Shown here in pieces: positions 6,756-16,656 of a stretch of 64,000 nucleotides of DNA. This DNA comes from Thiosocius sp963753845 (GTDB lineage Bacteria; Pseudomonadota; Gammaproteobacteria; Chromatiales; Chromatiaceae), in NCBI GenBank assembly GCA_963753845.1, contig CAVWEI010000001.1, forward strand, positions 124,001 through 188,000, read 5' to 3'. How positions within the stretch are numbered: position 1 is the stretch's first letter; every line of letters begins with the position of its first letter. The notes below the pieces were generated by a model. That model was not told the origin of the DNA. It was given only the letters and a program-made list of their open reading frames with translations, and did not search any database. Position numbers and translations under genes: made by a program.

Positions 6756-9011
6756 ATGCTCGAGACACTGCACCGGATCGTCCAGGAGGTAAACGCCGCC
6801 CCCGACCTGGAGAAGGCGCTCAGCACGATCGTCACCCTGGTCAAGAAGGCGATCGGATGCGACGTATGTTCGGTCTACCTCACGGATGCCCGCGCACACG
6901 TCCTGGCCGCTACCGATGGCCTGCGCCAGGAGGCGGTCGGCAAGGTGGCGCTGCCGATCGGCCGCGGCCTGGTGGGCCTGGTGGCGGAACGCGCAGAACC
7001 CCTCAACATCAGCGATGCGGCTTCGCACTCGCGCTACCTGCACATCACCGAGACCGGCGAGACGCAGTATCGCGGCTTTCTCGGTGTACCGATCATCCAG
7101 AACCGGAAGGTCCTCGGGGTGCTGGTCGTGCGTCAGGAGGTCCAGCGGGAGTTCGTCGATGACGAGGTGACCTTTTTGTTCACCCTGGCGGCCCAGCTGG
7201 CGGGTGCCATCACCCACGCCCAGGCCAGCGGTGAACTCGATGCCCTGACCACGCCAACGCGCAGCGCCCGTTACCTGGAGGGACGCCCGGGTAGTACGGG
7301 GGTCTCGATCGGGCACGGCGTGGTTGCTTATCGCATGGCAGACCTCGATGCGGTTCCGGACCGCGCCGCCGAGGATGTCGAGGGCGAGTGCGCCGCGTTT
7401 CGTGCCGCGGTGGCGGCGGTCGAGGACGATCTTCGCAAGCTGAAGGACCGGCTCAGCGGCGAGATTCCGGCGGAGGACAATGCATTGTTCGATGCGCTGT
7501 TGTTGATGCTGGGCGGCGACAGCCTGGTCACCGAGACGGTGGAGCTGATCCAGCGAGGGCATTGGGCGCCGGGTGCCCTGCGTCACAGCATCGGTTCGCA
7601 CGCGCAGGTTTTTGAGGGCATGGAGGATGTCTATCTGCGCGAGCGGGCCTCGGACATCCGTGATCTCGGGCGGCGTATCCTGACCCACCTGCAGAGCGAA
7701 AGCCCGCGTGTGGTCGAATACCCGCCCGACACCGTTCTCGTCGGCGAAGAGGTCAGTGCTGTCCAGTTGGCCGAGGTGCCGCCGGATCTCCTGGTCGGGA
7801 TCGTCTCGGCAACGGGTTCCAGTTCATCCCATGTCGCCATCCTGGCTCGGGCCATGGGGGTGCCGGCGGTGATGGGCGTGACGGATCTGCCGGTCAGCCG
7901 GATGGAGAGCCGCGAGCTGGTCCTGGACGGATACCGCGGTCGCGTGTACATCGCGCCGCCGGCGTCGGTTCGCGCGGAATACGAACGCCTGGCGGAAGAG
8001 GAGCGCGCGCTTACTGCAGAGGCCGAGGGCCTGCGCGGCCTGCCCTCGGAATCGACCGACGGGGTGGCGTTCCCGCTGTTTCTGAATACCGGCCTGATCA
8101 ACGAGACCAACAATCGCGGCAATAGCGAGTTTGCCGGCGTCGGCCTGTATCGCACCGAGCTTCCGTTCATGGTGCGCGACCGTTTCCCCGCCGAGTCGGT
8201 GCAGGTGATGAATTACCGGCACGTGCTCGAGGGCTTCGCCCCGCGGCCGGTCATCCTGCGCACCCTGGATATCGGTGGCGACAAGCCCCTGCCGTATTTT
8301 CCGGTAAATGAACAAAACCCCTTTCTGGGCTGGCGTGGCGTGCGCATCTCACTGTCGCACCCCGAGATCTTTCTGACCCAGGTGCGGGCTATGCTGCGTG
8401 CGGCAATCGGGCTCGACAACCTGCAGATCATGCTGCCGATGATCAGTGGTGTCAGCGAGGTCGATGAGCTGAAGATGCTGATCAAGCGGGCGCACGACGA
8501 GTTGCTCGAGGAAGGCTACGCGGTTTCGATGCCGCGCATCGGCGTGATGATCGAGGTGCCGTCCGCCGTGTACATGATCGAGGAACTTGCCCGACGCGTG
8601 GATTTTGTGTCGGTCGGCACCAACGACCTGACTCAGTATCTGCTGGCGGTGGACCGCAACAACTCGCGGGTTGCCGAGCTGTACGACGACCTGCACCCGG
8701 CGGTGTTACGCGCCCTGGAACAGATCGTCGAGGGTGCCAGAGTGTTCAGCCGCCCTGTCGGTGTGTGTGGTGAGCTGGCGGGGAACCCGGTCGCTACGAT
8801 CCTGCTGATGGGGCTGGGCGTGGACAGCCTGAGTATGAGTGCCGGCAGCCTGATGAAGGTGAAGTGGGTGGTACGCAGTTTCAGCGTGTCGCGCGCGCGC
8901 CAGATGCTGCACGCCGCACTGCGCATGGAGGACGCACAACAGGTGAGGCGCTTCCTGGAGGGAGCACTCGACGATGTTGGCCTGGGAGGTCTGGTCCGGC
9001 CCGGGCGCTGA
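6756..9011 (+). CDS. ptsP: Phosphoenolpyruvate-protein phosphotransferase PtsP (enzyme I Ntr)
   Basis: 751 residues, full length. An N-terminal GAF domain (residues about 15-155) senses nitrogen status, likely through glutamine. It is followed by the PTS enzyme I core: the phosphohistidine region GSSSSHVAILARAMGVPAV near residue 358 and the PEP-binding TIM barrel (FLGWRGVRISL, MLPMISGVSEV, VGTNDLTQYLLAVDRNN). The catalytic Cys is in VGVCGELAGNP. It starts the nitrogen phosphotransferase chain to NPr and EIIA-Ntr. Those partners are not in this window. Confidence 0.95.
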   Translation: MLETLHRIVQEVNAAPDLEKALSTIVTLVKKAIGCDVCSVYLTDARAHVLAATDGLRQEAVGKVALPIGRGLVGLVAERAEPLNISDAASHSRYLHITETGETQYRGFLGVPIIQNRKVLGVLVVRQEVQREFVDDEVTFLFTLAAQLAGAITHAQASGELDALTTPTRSARYLEGRPGSTGVSIGHGVVAYRMADLDAVPDRAAEDVEGECAAFRAAVAAVEDDLRKLKDRLSGEIPAEDNALFDALLLMLGGDSLVTETVELIQRGHWAPGALRHSIGSHAQVFEGMEDVYLRERASDIRDLGRRILTHLQSESPRVVEYPPDTVLVGEEVSAVQLAEVPPDLLVGIVSATGSSSSHVAILARAMGVPAVMGVTDLPVSRMESRELVLDGYRGRVYIAPPASVRAEYERLAEEERALTAEAEGLRGLPSESTDGVAFPLFLNTGLINETNNRGNSEFAGVGLYRTELPFMVRDRFPAESVQVMNYRHVLEGFAPRPVILRTLDIGGDKPLPYFPVNEQNPFLGWRGVRISLSHPEIFLTQVRAMLRAAIGLDNLQIMLPMISGVSEVDELKMLIKRAHDELLEEGYAVSMPRIGVMIEVPSAVYMIEELARRVDFVSVGTNDLTQYLLAVDRNNSRVAELYDDLHPAVLRALEQIVEGARVFSRPVGVCGELAGNPVATILLMGLGVDSLSMSAGSLMKVKWVVRSFSVSRARQMLHAALRMEDAQQVRRFLEGALDDVGLGGLVRPGR

Positions 9012-9226
9012 AGGGGGGTCACACCTGGAATCTGCTGCTTGCATTGCGGCAGGATTTTATTTTTGCGGTCGCGGCGGATGCCGGGGGTGCTGCCGGGTTC
9101 GCGAAGGATGTCGGGCTCCTTGTCGCGAAAATCTCAGAATGGCCCCTAAAATCTCGAAACTTGCGGGAAACTTGGCAGCGGAAGTGGATTCTGCGGCGCG
9201 CATTCACTCAAAAAATCCGTCGTTAG

Positions 9227-9240
9227 TTGATGTCAGTCAA
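9227..9240 (+). promoter_or_regulatory. FNR/Anr-like site upstream of ppk2
   Basis: TTGAT-GTCA-GTCAA differs at one base from the FNR/Crp-family consensus TTGAT-N4-ATCAA and lies 62 bases before the chosen ppk2 start. A TATATT stretch at 9253 could be a -10. The geometry does not fit the classical -41.5 position exactly, so this is tentative. Confidence 0.3.
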
Positions 9241-9302
9241 CCGGGAGAAGTCTATATTGTGTGGACAATGTCTATTCGACTGAAATCCCCGGGGTTGAAG
9301 AA

Positions 9303-10262
9303 ATGAGTAAAGAAGCAGCTGCGAAAAGCGCCCAAGATGCCGGCACCGATAAGAAAAATTCCGCCAACGACAAGGATGCGCCCGTCACCGTCAAGAAGAT
9401 GAAGGAGCGCGAGGTCTACAAAGGCGATCTCAGCAAGCTCGACAAGAACGCGCGGCGTGAACTTTTTCGCCAGAATATCTATCCCTACACGGACAAACTC
9501 AATCGCAAGGACTACGAGGCCTTCAAGTACGAGCTGCAGATCGAGCTCCTGAAAATGCAGAACTGGGTCCGTGAAACCGGGGAACGGGTTCTGATCCTGT
9601 GCGAAGGACGGGATGCGGCGGGCAAGGGCGGCACCATCAAGCGCATCATGGAACACCTCAACCCGCGTGGCGCGCGCATCGTTGCATTGGAAAAACCCAC
9701 TCCGCTCGAACAGGGGCAATGGTATTTCCAACGCTATATTCAGCACCTGCCAAGCGCGGGGGAGATCGTGCTTTTCGATCGCTCCTGGTACAACCGTGCA
9801 GGTGTCGAGCGTGTCATGGGGTTTTGTTCCTCCTCCAACTACCTCGAGTTCATGCGCCAGACGCCGGAGCTCGAGCGCATGCTGACGCGCAGCGGAATAC
9901 GCGTGTTCAAGATGTGGTTTTCGGTCAGTCGCGGTGAACAGCTGCGTCGCTTCAAGTCACGTGAGCACGATCCACTCAAGCAATGGAAACTGAGCCCGAT
10001 CGACCTTGCCTCGCTCGACAAATGGGACGAATACACCAAGGCCAAGGAGGCGATGTTCTTCCACACCGATACGGCGGATGCGCCCTGGGCCGTGGTAAAA
10101 TCAGACGATAAGAAGCGCGCGCGTATCAACGCGATCCGTTATCTGCTGAGCTCGCTTCCGTATGACAGTAAAGATGAAAAGATCGCCTGTGCGCCGGATC
10201 CGCTCATCGTCGGTTCGGCATCGGATATCTACGAAGACGGTGAACACACGCGCCTGGGTTGA
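9303..10262 (+). CDS. ppk2: Polyphosphate kinase 2, class I
   Basis: About 319 residues. PPK2 transfers phosphate between polyphosphate and nucleoside diphosphates (class I favours making GTP/ATP from NDP). Walker A is EGRDAAGKGGTIKR, Walker B is FDRSWYNRAGVERV, and the lid with basic residues (RFKSREHDPLKQWKLSP) follows. An N-terminal Lys/Ala/Asp-rich linker precedes the conserved YKGDLSKLDKNARRELFRQN. I chose ATG 9303 because GAAGAA precedes it; an in-frame GTG at 9261 has no ribosome site. A 76-residue protein follows 43 bases downstream and is probably co-transcribed. Confidence 0.93.
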   Translation: MSKEAAAKSAQDAGTDKKNSANDKDAPVTVKKMKEREVYKGDLSKLDKNARRELFRQNIYPYTDKLNRKDYEAFKYELQIELLKMQNWVRETGERVLILCEGRDAAGKGGTIKRIMEHLNPRGARIVALEKPTPLEQGQWYFQRYIQHLPSAGEIVLFDRSWYNRAGVERVMGFCSSSNYLEFMRQTPELERMLTRSGIRVFKMWFSVSRGEQLRRFKSREHDPLKQWKLSPIDLASLDKWDEYTKAKEAMFFHTDTADAPWAVVKSDDKKRARINAIRYLLSSLPYDSKDEKIACAPDPLIVGSASDIYEDGEHTRLG

Positions 10263-10305
10263 TCCCGGATTGGGTGTGCAATAAGAAACAAGCAAGGAAC
10301 AGTTA

Positions 10306-10536
10306 ATGAGTGAACACTACGAGAAGCATGCCGAGAAAGTCATCGATGGCTTCATGGCCCTACTGGATGACCAGGTCAAGTCGTGCATCACCGCCGAGGA
10401 TCGTGCCGAACTGACGATGCTGGTCGAGGCTGCTATCAGTACTGCCGCGCTGCAGCAGCTGGATCGGGCGGCCGACGAGGTCGCCGCGTTGTCTGGCCGC
10501 CTGCGCAGGTACGCCGAATTCTACGACAAGTCCTGA
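10306..10536 (+). CDS. Small helical protein downstream of ppk2, unknown function
   Basis: 76 residues, predicted all-helical and acidic (HYEKHAEKVIDGFMALLDDQ, then AELTMLVEAAISTAALQQLD), soluble, no export signal. AAGGA lies seven to eight bases before the ATG. The tight spacing after ppk2 suggests one operon and a possible accessory role in polyphosphate metabolism; that is inference only. Family not recognised. Confidence 0.65.
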   Translation: MSEHYEKHAEKVIDGFMALLDDQVKSCITAEDRAELTMLVEAAISTAALQQLDRAADEVAALSGRLRRYAEFYDKS

Positions 10537-10583
10537 GTTCCCCCTTCCCCCGGGGGGGCATCTCCTCCCCCCTGTACCAATTG

Positions 10584-10632
10584 ACTCCCGCCCTGCCGCA
10601 AGACGCTTGCCCGGCCTTCTGTCGGGAGTTTT
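10584..10632 (+). terminator. Candidate terminator after the ppk2 operon
   Basis: ACTCCCG at 10584 pairs with CGGGAGT at 10623, followed by TTTT. The enclosed segment itself folds (CCGCAAG-ACG-CTTGC). The long stem and short T run make it weaker than a classical intrinsic terminator. Confidence 0.5.
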
Positions 10633-10726
10633 CAGGTGTAAAGCTGCAGCAGAAGATCGGGCAATTGCGAATGCAACGCGCAAAGGGTGCTGAAACATAT
10701 CGACGACTTGTCGCGCTCAAAAAATC

Positions 10727-11590
10727 CTAATTGCCATCGTTCTCTTTTCCGACCAGATGGGAGCGGCGCAGCAAGGGGTCAACCAATGGCGCCTGGACGA
10801 ACAGGCTGAAGATGACCACGCCGAAGGCGATGGACTGGATGGTCCACCAGTAGGGCAGTTCCACCGGAAGCGAAAGGCCCAGCGCCAACACCACGGCGCC
10901 GCGCAGGCTGCCGATGAACAGCACCTGCTGGAAGCCCATCGGGATTTTTTCCACCCAGGGCAGGCGGTTGATCAACGGCGCGGTACCGAAGACCCCGACC
11001 GCGCGTGCGGCGAGAATGGCCACGATCCCGATAAGCATCGCCAGCCAGCGCTCTTGGAACATGTTCAGGCTGACGGTGACGCCCATCAGCAGGAATACCA
11101 GGGCCTCGGCGACATAGACGTTGAAGCCCCAGAAGGTATCGACGAAGCTGCCGCGTTCATCCTGAAAGTCGTTGTGGATCACCCGACCCATGATCAACCC
11201 GGTCACCAGTACCGCCATCACGCCCGACACCTGCAGGATCTCGTTGGCCAACAGGAAGGCGGTATAGGCCGAGATGAGGGAGACCAGTGCCTGCTGGATG
11301 GAATCGTCGAACAGTCGCGAGACCAGCAGGAAGCCGAGTCCGACCAGCAGGCCAATGAAGATCCCACCGAAAAAGACCACCATGAACGCGATGGCCGCGT
11401 CGCCGAAGGTGATGTGCTCGGCCGGGTTCATTGCGATGTACAGAAAGATGCTGAAGGTCACGATGGCCGTGGCGTCGTTGAACAGGTCTTCGCCCTCCAT
11501 CAGTATGCGCAAACGGCGTGGCACACCCAGCTTGGGAAAGCGGACCGTGACCGGCGAGGCATCCGTTGCCGACAGGACCGCACCGGTGGT
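10727..11590 (-). pseudogene. 5'-truncated NhaP-type Na+/H+ antiporter
   Basis: The frame codes for the C-terminal two-thirds of a CPA1 (NhaP) antiporter. It begins at TTGAVLSATDASPV, equivalent to the conserved ATDP helix, then has the GEDLFNDATAIV motif with the catalytic ND, and continues through the last helices. About 150 residues containing the first four helices are missing. Upstream in the same frame is only non-homologous sequence back to the stop of the RND gene at 11675. A GTG at 11524 could start a 265-residue product, but it would lack the N-terminal half of the transport core. Most likely a deletion joined the RND gene to this remnant. Confidence 0.75.
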
Positions 11591-11674
11591 TGGCTTCGTG
11601 AATAAGCATAGATCGCACGAAACGACGTGCCTGCCGCCATTGCGATTTCGGTACCCCGGAAGGGCGGCAGAAGC

Positions 11675-14600
11675 TCAGGACATGTGCGCCGATGACTTCG
11701 AAGGACTGCGGGGCCCGGCGCCCGCGAGATGGCTGCGGCTCATGAACAACCGATACAGCAACGGGATCACGATCAGGGTGAGTATGGTGGAGAATATCAG
11801 GCCCCAGACGATCGCGGTGGCGACAGGGCCCCAGATCAGCGATTTGCCGCCGAGACCGGTGGCCAGCGAAAACAGGCCTGCCACCGTGGTCAGCGAGGTG
11901 ATCAGGATCGGGATCACGCGTCGGCGGGCGGCATACAGCGTTGCGTGCAACACGCTCATGCCGGCGCTCAGGCGCTGGTTGCCGGCCGAGATCAGCACGA
12001 TGGCAGCATTGACCGCGATGCCCGCAAGTGCAACCACGCCGTACAGGGTATACAGGCTCAAGGGGTTACCGGAGACCAGCAGGCCATAGGTGACGCCGGT
12101 GAACGCCATGATGATGGTCGAAAGGATCATCAGTGGCTGCCAGTAGCTGCGGAACTGGGTGCCGAGTATGGCGTACATCACCCCTATGCCGAACACGAAC
12201 AGGATCACGATGGAATCCAGGCTTTCCTGGATGTCGTCCAGTTCGCCGGAGAAGTCGAGGTCGATCGAGGAGTATTCGGCAAGGAACGGCTGCCAGGCTT
12301 CCAGCACTTTCGCGTTGGCGGTCACGGTGTCGATCCGGTTCTCGTCGATGTCGGCCTCGACCGTGATCGCACGGCGGAAGTTGTAATGTCGGATGTTGCC
12401 CAGTCCCTGCTGTCGGCTGACCTTGGCCAGGTCCGCCAATGCAATGCTGCCGCCGTCCCTGAGTGGCATGCGGAACTGCAGTATGTCCGTGATGTCCTGG
12501 TACCCGGCGTTGACCGCCTTGACCCGCACCTCGAGTTTTTCACCCGCGTCACGCATGTCGGTGACCACCAGGCCGTCGACCAGCAACAACAAGGTGCGGC
12601 CCACCTCGGTCGGGTCGAGGCCCGCGCGGGTGATTGAATCGGTGTCGAATTCGAGAACCAGTTCGGAGCGACCCTTGTCAGCGTCGTCCTCGATGTCCTT
12701 GATGCCATCGATATCCTGCATGATGGTCTTGATCCGGTCTGCGGCCGCGCGGATATCCGCGTAGGCATCGCCGCGCACCTTGATGCTGATCGGTTTGGCG
12801 GTGGGCGGCCCGCCGCTCAGCCTCAGGAAAGACGTTTGCAGCGGACCGGGGACTGCCAGCACCTGTTGGCGGATGCCCTCTATCATGTCCTCGACCGTGC
12901 GCAACTCCGCGGTCTTGGGGTTCAGCCCGACCATGATCTGCCCCAGGTGGTCGCCGAGGCGTTGCTCGGTCTCGGTGAACATGCTGCCTGCATAGCTGAG
13001 TATGGCGCGCTCCTCGCCGGGCCGCAGGCCGGCGCGGACCAGCTGCTCGACCTCCTGCACCTTGGCGAGCGTGACCGGCAGCGGTGTCTCCGGCGCCATC
13101 TCGACGTTGACATAGAACAGGCGGATGGTGTCGGCGGCAAAGAAGTCCATACGCACCAGACCTGCGCCCAGGGTTCCGACGGCACCGAGGAACAGCGACA
13201 GCACCAGCAGCAGGGTCAGCCAGCGATGACGCAATGCCTTGACCAACAGACGCACGTAGCGCAGCTGGATCCAGTGCGTCAGGCGTTCGCGATAGCGATG
13301 CACCCGCGACGGTCGGTCGAAACTGACCCCGGAGGCGATGACGTGGGCGGGCAGCATCCAGAACGCCTCGAGCAGTGATATGGCCAGCGCGATGACGACC
13401 ACGGTGGGGACCACGCGCATGAAATCGCCGAGGATCCCGGGCAGCAGGATCAGGGGTCCGAATGCGGCCATGGTGGTGAGCACCGCGGCAGTGACCGGGG
13501 CTGCGACTTCGCGCAATGCCTCGATCGAGGCGGTCATGACATCGATGCCATGGCGCAAACGGTAATAGATGCCCTCGACCACGACCACGGCGTCGTCCAC
13601 CAGCATCCCCAGCACGATCACCACGCCCAGCAGTACCATGACGTTGAGTGTTTCCCCGATCCCGGACAATGCCCAGAATGTCCCTGCGAGGATGAAGGGT
13701 ATGCCGATCGAGGTCAGTAGCGCGATCCGTGATCCAAGGAACATCCAGGTGACGACCAGGACCAGCAGCAGGCCGATCAGGGCGTTGTTCTGCATCAGCC
13801 GAATCGCGTTGCGCGTGGTGATCGTCTGGTCGTCGACCAGGACCAGCTCCACACCGGTACTGTCGCTCAGCTTGCTGCGCCCCTCCAGATAGACCTTGAG
13901 GCGCTCGATCAGGTCGATCGTATTGGTGTCGGCCTGCTTGACCACGGCCAGCAGCACGGCCGGCTTGCCCTCGTGGGTGGTCAGCTGATCCGGCTTGGCG
14001 CGTGCGCGTTCCACCCTGGCGACATCGGCCAGGGCGATCTCGCTGGAGGCGCCGACCACGGTGCGTGATGCCAGGCCGCCCGGGTCGGCATCGGAGCCGA
14101 CCAGGCGGATCAGCCAGTCCTGATTGCCCAGGCGCGCCTCACCCGCCGCGATGTCCTGAAAAAAGCTGCTGACGGTGTCGGCGATCTGGCCGGGTGTCAG
14201 GCCCAGGTCCTCGAGCCGGTCAGGGTAGAAGCGCACCTGGAGTTCCGGATCGGGCAGGCCGATCGCGTCGACCCTGTCCACACCATCGAGACGCTCCAGC
14301 GCCTTGCGCACATTGCGTGCCTGGCGCCGCAGGTTTTCGTCCATGGCCTGTCCGACCACGGCGATGGTGGCCGAGGGAAAGCCGTTGGCGCTGGTGATCT
14401 CCAGGATCCGCGAGTCCTCTGCGGCGTCGGGAAGTTCATCCTCCTTGTTCTGGATCTCGCGGCGCAGGTCCGAGATACGCTTGTCGAAGGTGCGGTCATC
14501 GATATCCTCGAAGCGCACCAGGATGCTCGACACCGATTCGCGGCTGTTGGAGGACATGAACTTCACGTCCTGGATCTGGCGCAGGGCGTCCTCGAGCGGG

Positions 14601-14794
14601 TCGGTGACCTTTTTTTCGATGTCCGCGGCCGAGGCGCCGGGAAGTATCGTGGTTATGATGATCCAGTTGAAGTTGATGGTCGGGTCCTGCTGACGCGGCA
14701 GGGACAGGTACGACAGGGTGCCGACCACCAGTACCAGGATGAAGGTCAGATTCGCAAGGACATGGTTGAGCAGCAGCGAGCGGAAGAAATGCAC
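11675..14794 (-). CDS. RND efflux transporter, AcrB/HAE1-like permease
   Basis: 1039 residues, full length for a resistance-nodulation-division pump. It has an N-terminal helix, two large periplasmic loops, and the TM4 proton-relay region GMLVDDAVVVVEGIYYRL. The RND signatures PRQQDPTINF and GASAADIEKKVTDPLE are near the start. It exports toxic hydrophobic compounds using the proton gradient, together with the fusion protein encoded just upstream. The GTG start overlaps the stop of that gene by one base. No outer-membrane channel gene is adjacent, so it must borrow a TolC-like protein. Confidence 0.92.
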   Translation of the reverse strand: MHFFRSLLLNHVLANLTFILVLVVGTLSYLSLPRQQDPTINFNWIIITTILPGASAADIEKKVTDPLEDALRQIQDVKFMSSNSRESVSSILVRFEDIDDRTFDKRISDLRREIQNKEDELPDAAEDSRILEITSANGFPSATIAVVGQAMDENLRRQARNVRKALERLDGVDRVDAIGLPDPELQVRFYPDRLEDLGLTPGQIADTVSSFFQDIAAGEARLGNQDWLIRLVGSDADPGGLASRTVVGASSEIALADVARVERARAKPDQLTTHEGKPAVLLAVVKQADTNTIDLIERLKVYLEGRSKLSDSTGVELVLVDDQTITTRNAIRLMQNNALIGLLLVLVVTWMFLGSRIALLTSIGIPFILAGTFWALSGIGETLNVMVLLGVVIVLGMLVDDAVVVVEGIYYRLRHGIDVMTASIEALREVAAPVTAAVLTTMAAFGPLILLPGILGDFMRVVPTVVVIALAISLLEAFWMLPAHVIASGVSFDRPSRVHRYRERLTHWIQLRYVRLLVKALRHRWLTLLLVLSLFLGAVGTLGAGLVRMDFFAADTIRLFYVNVEMAPETPLPVTLAKVQEVEQLVRAGLRPGEERAILSYAGSMFTETEQRLGDHLGQIMVGLNPKTAELRTVEDMIEGIRQQVLAVPGPLQTSFLRLSGGPPTAKPISIKVRGDAYADIRAAADRIKTIMQDIDGIKDIEDDADKGRSELVLEFDTDSITRAGLDPTEVGRTLLLLVDGLVVTDMRDAGEKLEVRVKAVNAGYQDITDILQFRMPLRDGGSIALADLAKVSRQQGLGNIRHYNFRRAITVEADIDENRIDTVTANAKVLEAWQPFLAEYSSIDLDFSGELDDIQESLDSIVILFVFGIGVMYAILGTQFRSYWQPLMILSTIIMAFTGVTYGLLVSGNPLSLYTLYGVVALAGIAVNAAIVLISAGNQRLSAGMSVLHATLYAARRRVIPILITSLTTVAGLFSLATGLGGKSLIWGPVATAIVWGLIFSTILTLIVIPLLYRLFMSRSHLAGAGPRSPSKSSAHMS

Positions 14795-15813
14795 TATGGC
14801 CGGTCCTGTGCCGGGACTATGGTCACCGGATCACTGTCCATCAGTCGCTGACGGCCTTCGGTGACCACGCGGGTGTCCATCGCCAGATCCACGCTGGCGG
14901 GCTGGCCTTCCTGCGCCCCGGGTATGGGCACGAAGTGCGCCTGCTCGTCGTTCACCACGAATATGCCGAGCCTGCCGTCACGCCGAACCAGGTAGTCCGC
15001 CGGCAGAAGCCGTTTGATCCCCTGCCAGGTCAGTCTCCCGGCGCTGCCCGGGAGTGCCGCCTCGGCGGTGAACGCAAGCCGGGCCTCCTGTGTACGGCTT
15101 ACGGGGTCCATGGCCGGCAGCAGTGCGCGCAGGCTTACCGGGAAGCGGGCATCCCCGCTCTCGAACACCAGTTCACCCGCTTGCTGGAGTTTTGTGGCTT
15201 CATTCTGACGCAGGAAGACCGAGACCTCCTGGCCCGATATCTCGAGCAGGCTGACGACCGGTTTGCCGCGCGTCACGAAGGTGCCGACGCTGACCTTGCG
15301 GTCCATCACCACGGCATCGAAGGGTGCCCTGATATCACAGTGTCCCACGTCGATGCCGGCCTGCTTTACCGCCTCTTTGCGGGCCGCCACCTCGGCCTCT
15401 TTTCCGCCGAGTTCCATGCGGCGTTGGCCGAGAAGCTCCTCGCTGATGTTCTTGTTCTTCTTTAGATTCAGGGCGCGGGTCAGTTGCTCGCGCGCATGGG
15501 TCTGCTGGACACGGCTGATTTCGAGTTCGGCGCGCGCCAACGCCAGGCGTGATTCATGGCTGCTGCAATCGAGACGCGCGAGTGTCTGATCGGCTGACAC
15601 CCGTTCGCCAATCTGCACCGGCAAGGCAAGGACGCGCGCATCGATCTCGGCGGCGACCTCCGGTTCGTTGTTGGCCTCGACGGTGGCAGGTGCGCTGTAA
15701 ACCGGCACCTCGAGTACCTCACCGAGGGATACGGTGCGGACATTGACGGGGGCGGCCAGCGCCACGGGTGCCCAGAGAAGGCCGGCGAGGAGTAGGGATA
15801 GGGGTCTGTTCAT
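14794..15813 (-). CDS. RND pump periplasmic adaptor (membrane fusion protein, HlyD family)
   Basis: About 339 residues. Signal peptide MNRPLSLLLAGLLWAPVALA, then a lipoyl half-motif (VLALPVQIGERVSADQTLARLDC), a coiled-coil hairpin (residues about 90-150), and the second lipoyl half (CDIRAPFDAVVMDRKVSVGTFV). It links the inner-membrane pump to an outer-membrane channel. I chose ATG 15813 from the signal peptide; an upstream in-frame extension has no such feature. Translationally coupled to the pump gene. Confidence 0.88.
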   Translation of the reverse strand: MNRPLSLLLAGLLWAPVALAAPVNVRTVSLGEVLEVPVYSAPATVEANNEPEVAAEIDARVLALPVQIGERVSADQTLARLDCSSHESRLALARAELEISRVQQTHAREQLTRALNLKKNKNISEELLGQRRMELGGKEAEVAARKEAVKQAGIDVGHCDIRAPFDAVVMDRKVSVGTFVTRGKPVVSLLEISGQEVSVFLRQNEATKLQQAGELVFESGDARFPVSLRALLPAMDPVSRTQEARLAFTAEAALPGSAGRLTWQGIKRLLPADYLVRRDGRLGIFVVNDEQAHFVPIPGAQEGQPASVDLAMDTRVVTEGRQRLMDSDPVTIVPAQDRP

Positions 15814-16072
15814 TCTCGTTATTGGGTTCTTCGATTGCGCATGCGCCCCGTCGGCACGTGCTTGAAACCGAGTCGGGTGAGCGCACAAGCTCCTGGCCGG
15901 ATGCACCATGCTGCGCTCTTGACTGGTAGAATGCATGCCACGGGCAAAGGCTGCAAATCATGTGCCCGGGTGTTCCGAAGCCGTTGTGTCGGCAAACCTG
16001 CAACGGGCCTGCAGGGCGCCGCCTACCGTGTACTTCGGGGTATCGTGGCTCCGGTTACCTTAGGATTCACCC

Positions 16073-16636
16073 ATGAAAACACTTTCGATCCTTGTGCTGT
16101 CGGTTTGGTTCCTCGGCGCCTGCGAAAAAAGTATGCCGGTAAGGGAATCCCCTTCCGGTAGCTTCCAGCAGTTGCAGGGTGCCTCGTTGATACTCAAGGA
16201 ACCGCTGGAGATTTCGGCCGACGAGGCACGGGTTTTTGTACAGGACGGCAAGGCCACCAACAGGAGCGGCCGTGGAACGGGCGGCGATTTCGATCAGTAC
16301 AAGGCGCATTGCGGCTTTGAAATCCAGAGCGTGAGCCATCAGGGATTCATCATTCAGCCCGGCAGGTTCACCATCACCCGGGTCCAGGGCTCATTGCAGT
16401 CGGTAGTGATGGCCGGGCGGGTCCGGGTTGCCGGTCTGCAGCTTGCAGGAGGCGTGGATGCTCCGGGTGGTAACGCCTATCACGAGGGTTATCACTTCTG
16501 GCTGGCCTCGGAAACGCAGCCCGAGGTGATGCGTATGAGCTGTTACGGTGCTTACATCGATTCCGCCAGCATGGCCCCGCCTTCCCTGCAGGATATTCGA
16601 CTGGCCCTGGGCGCGATTGCGAAGATCGAGCCCTAG
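16073..16636 (+). CDS. Lipoprotein of unknown function (paralogue A)
   Basis: 187 residues with a lipoprotein signal peptide (lipobox LGAC, Cys near residue 17). The mature part carries GASLILKEPLEISADEARVF, a conserved CGFEI, VQGSL, and GYHFWLASETQPEVMRMSCY. The protein at 62437 shares this whole arrangement, so the two are paralogues. Two invariant cysteines (CGFEI, SCYG) could form a disulfide. It is probably held at the periplasmic side of a membrane. Function unknown. Confidence 0.8.
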   Translation: MKTLSILVLSVWFLGACEKSMPVRESPSGSFQQLQGASLILKEPLEISADEARVFVQDGKATNRSGRGTGGDFDQYKAHCGFEIQSVSHQGFIIQPGRFTITRVQGSLQSVVMAGRVRVAGLQLAGGVDAPGGNAYHEGYHFWLASETQPEVMRMSCYGAYIDSASMAPPSLQDIRLALGAIAKIEP

Positions 16637-16656
16637 TGGCCCACTAGCCATCATGT

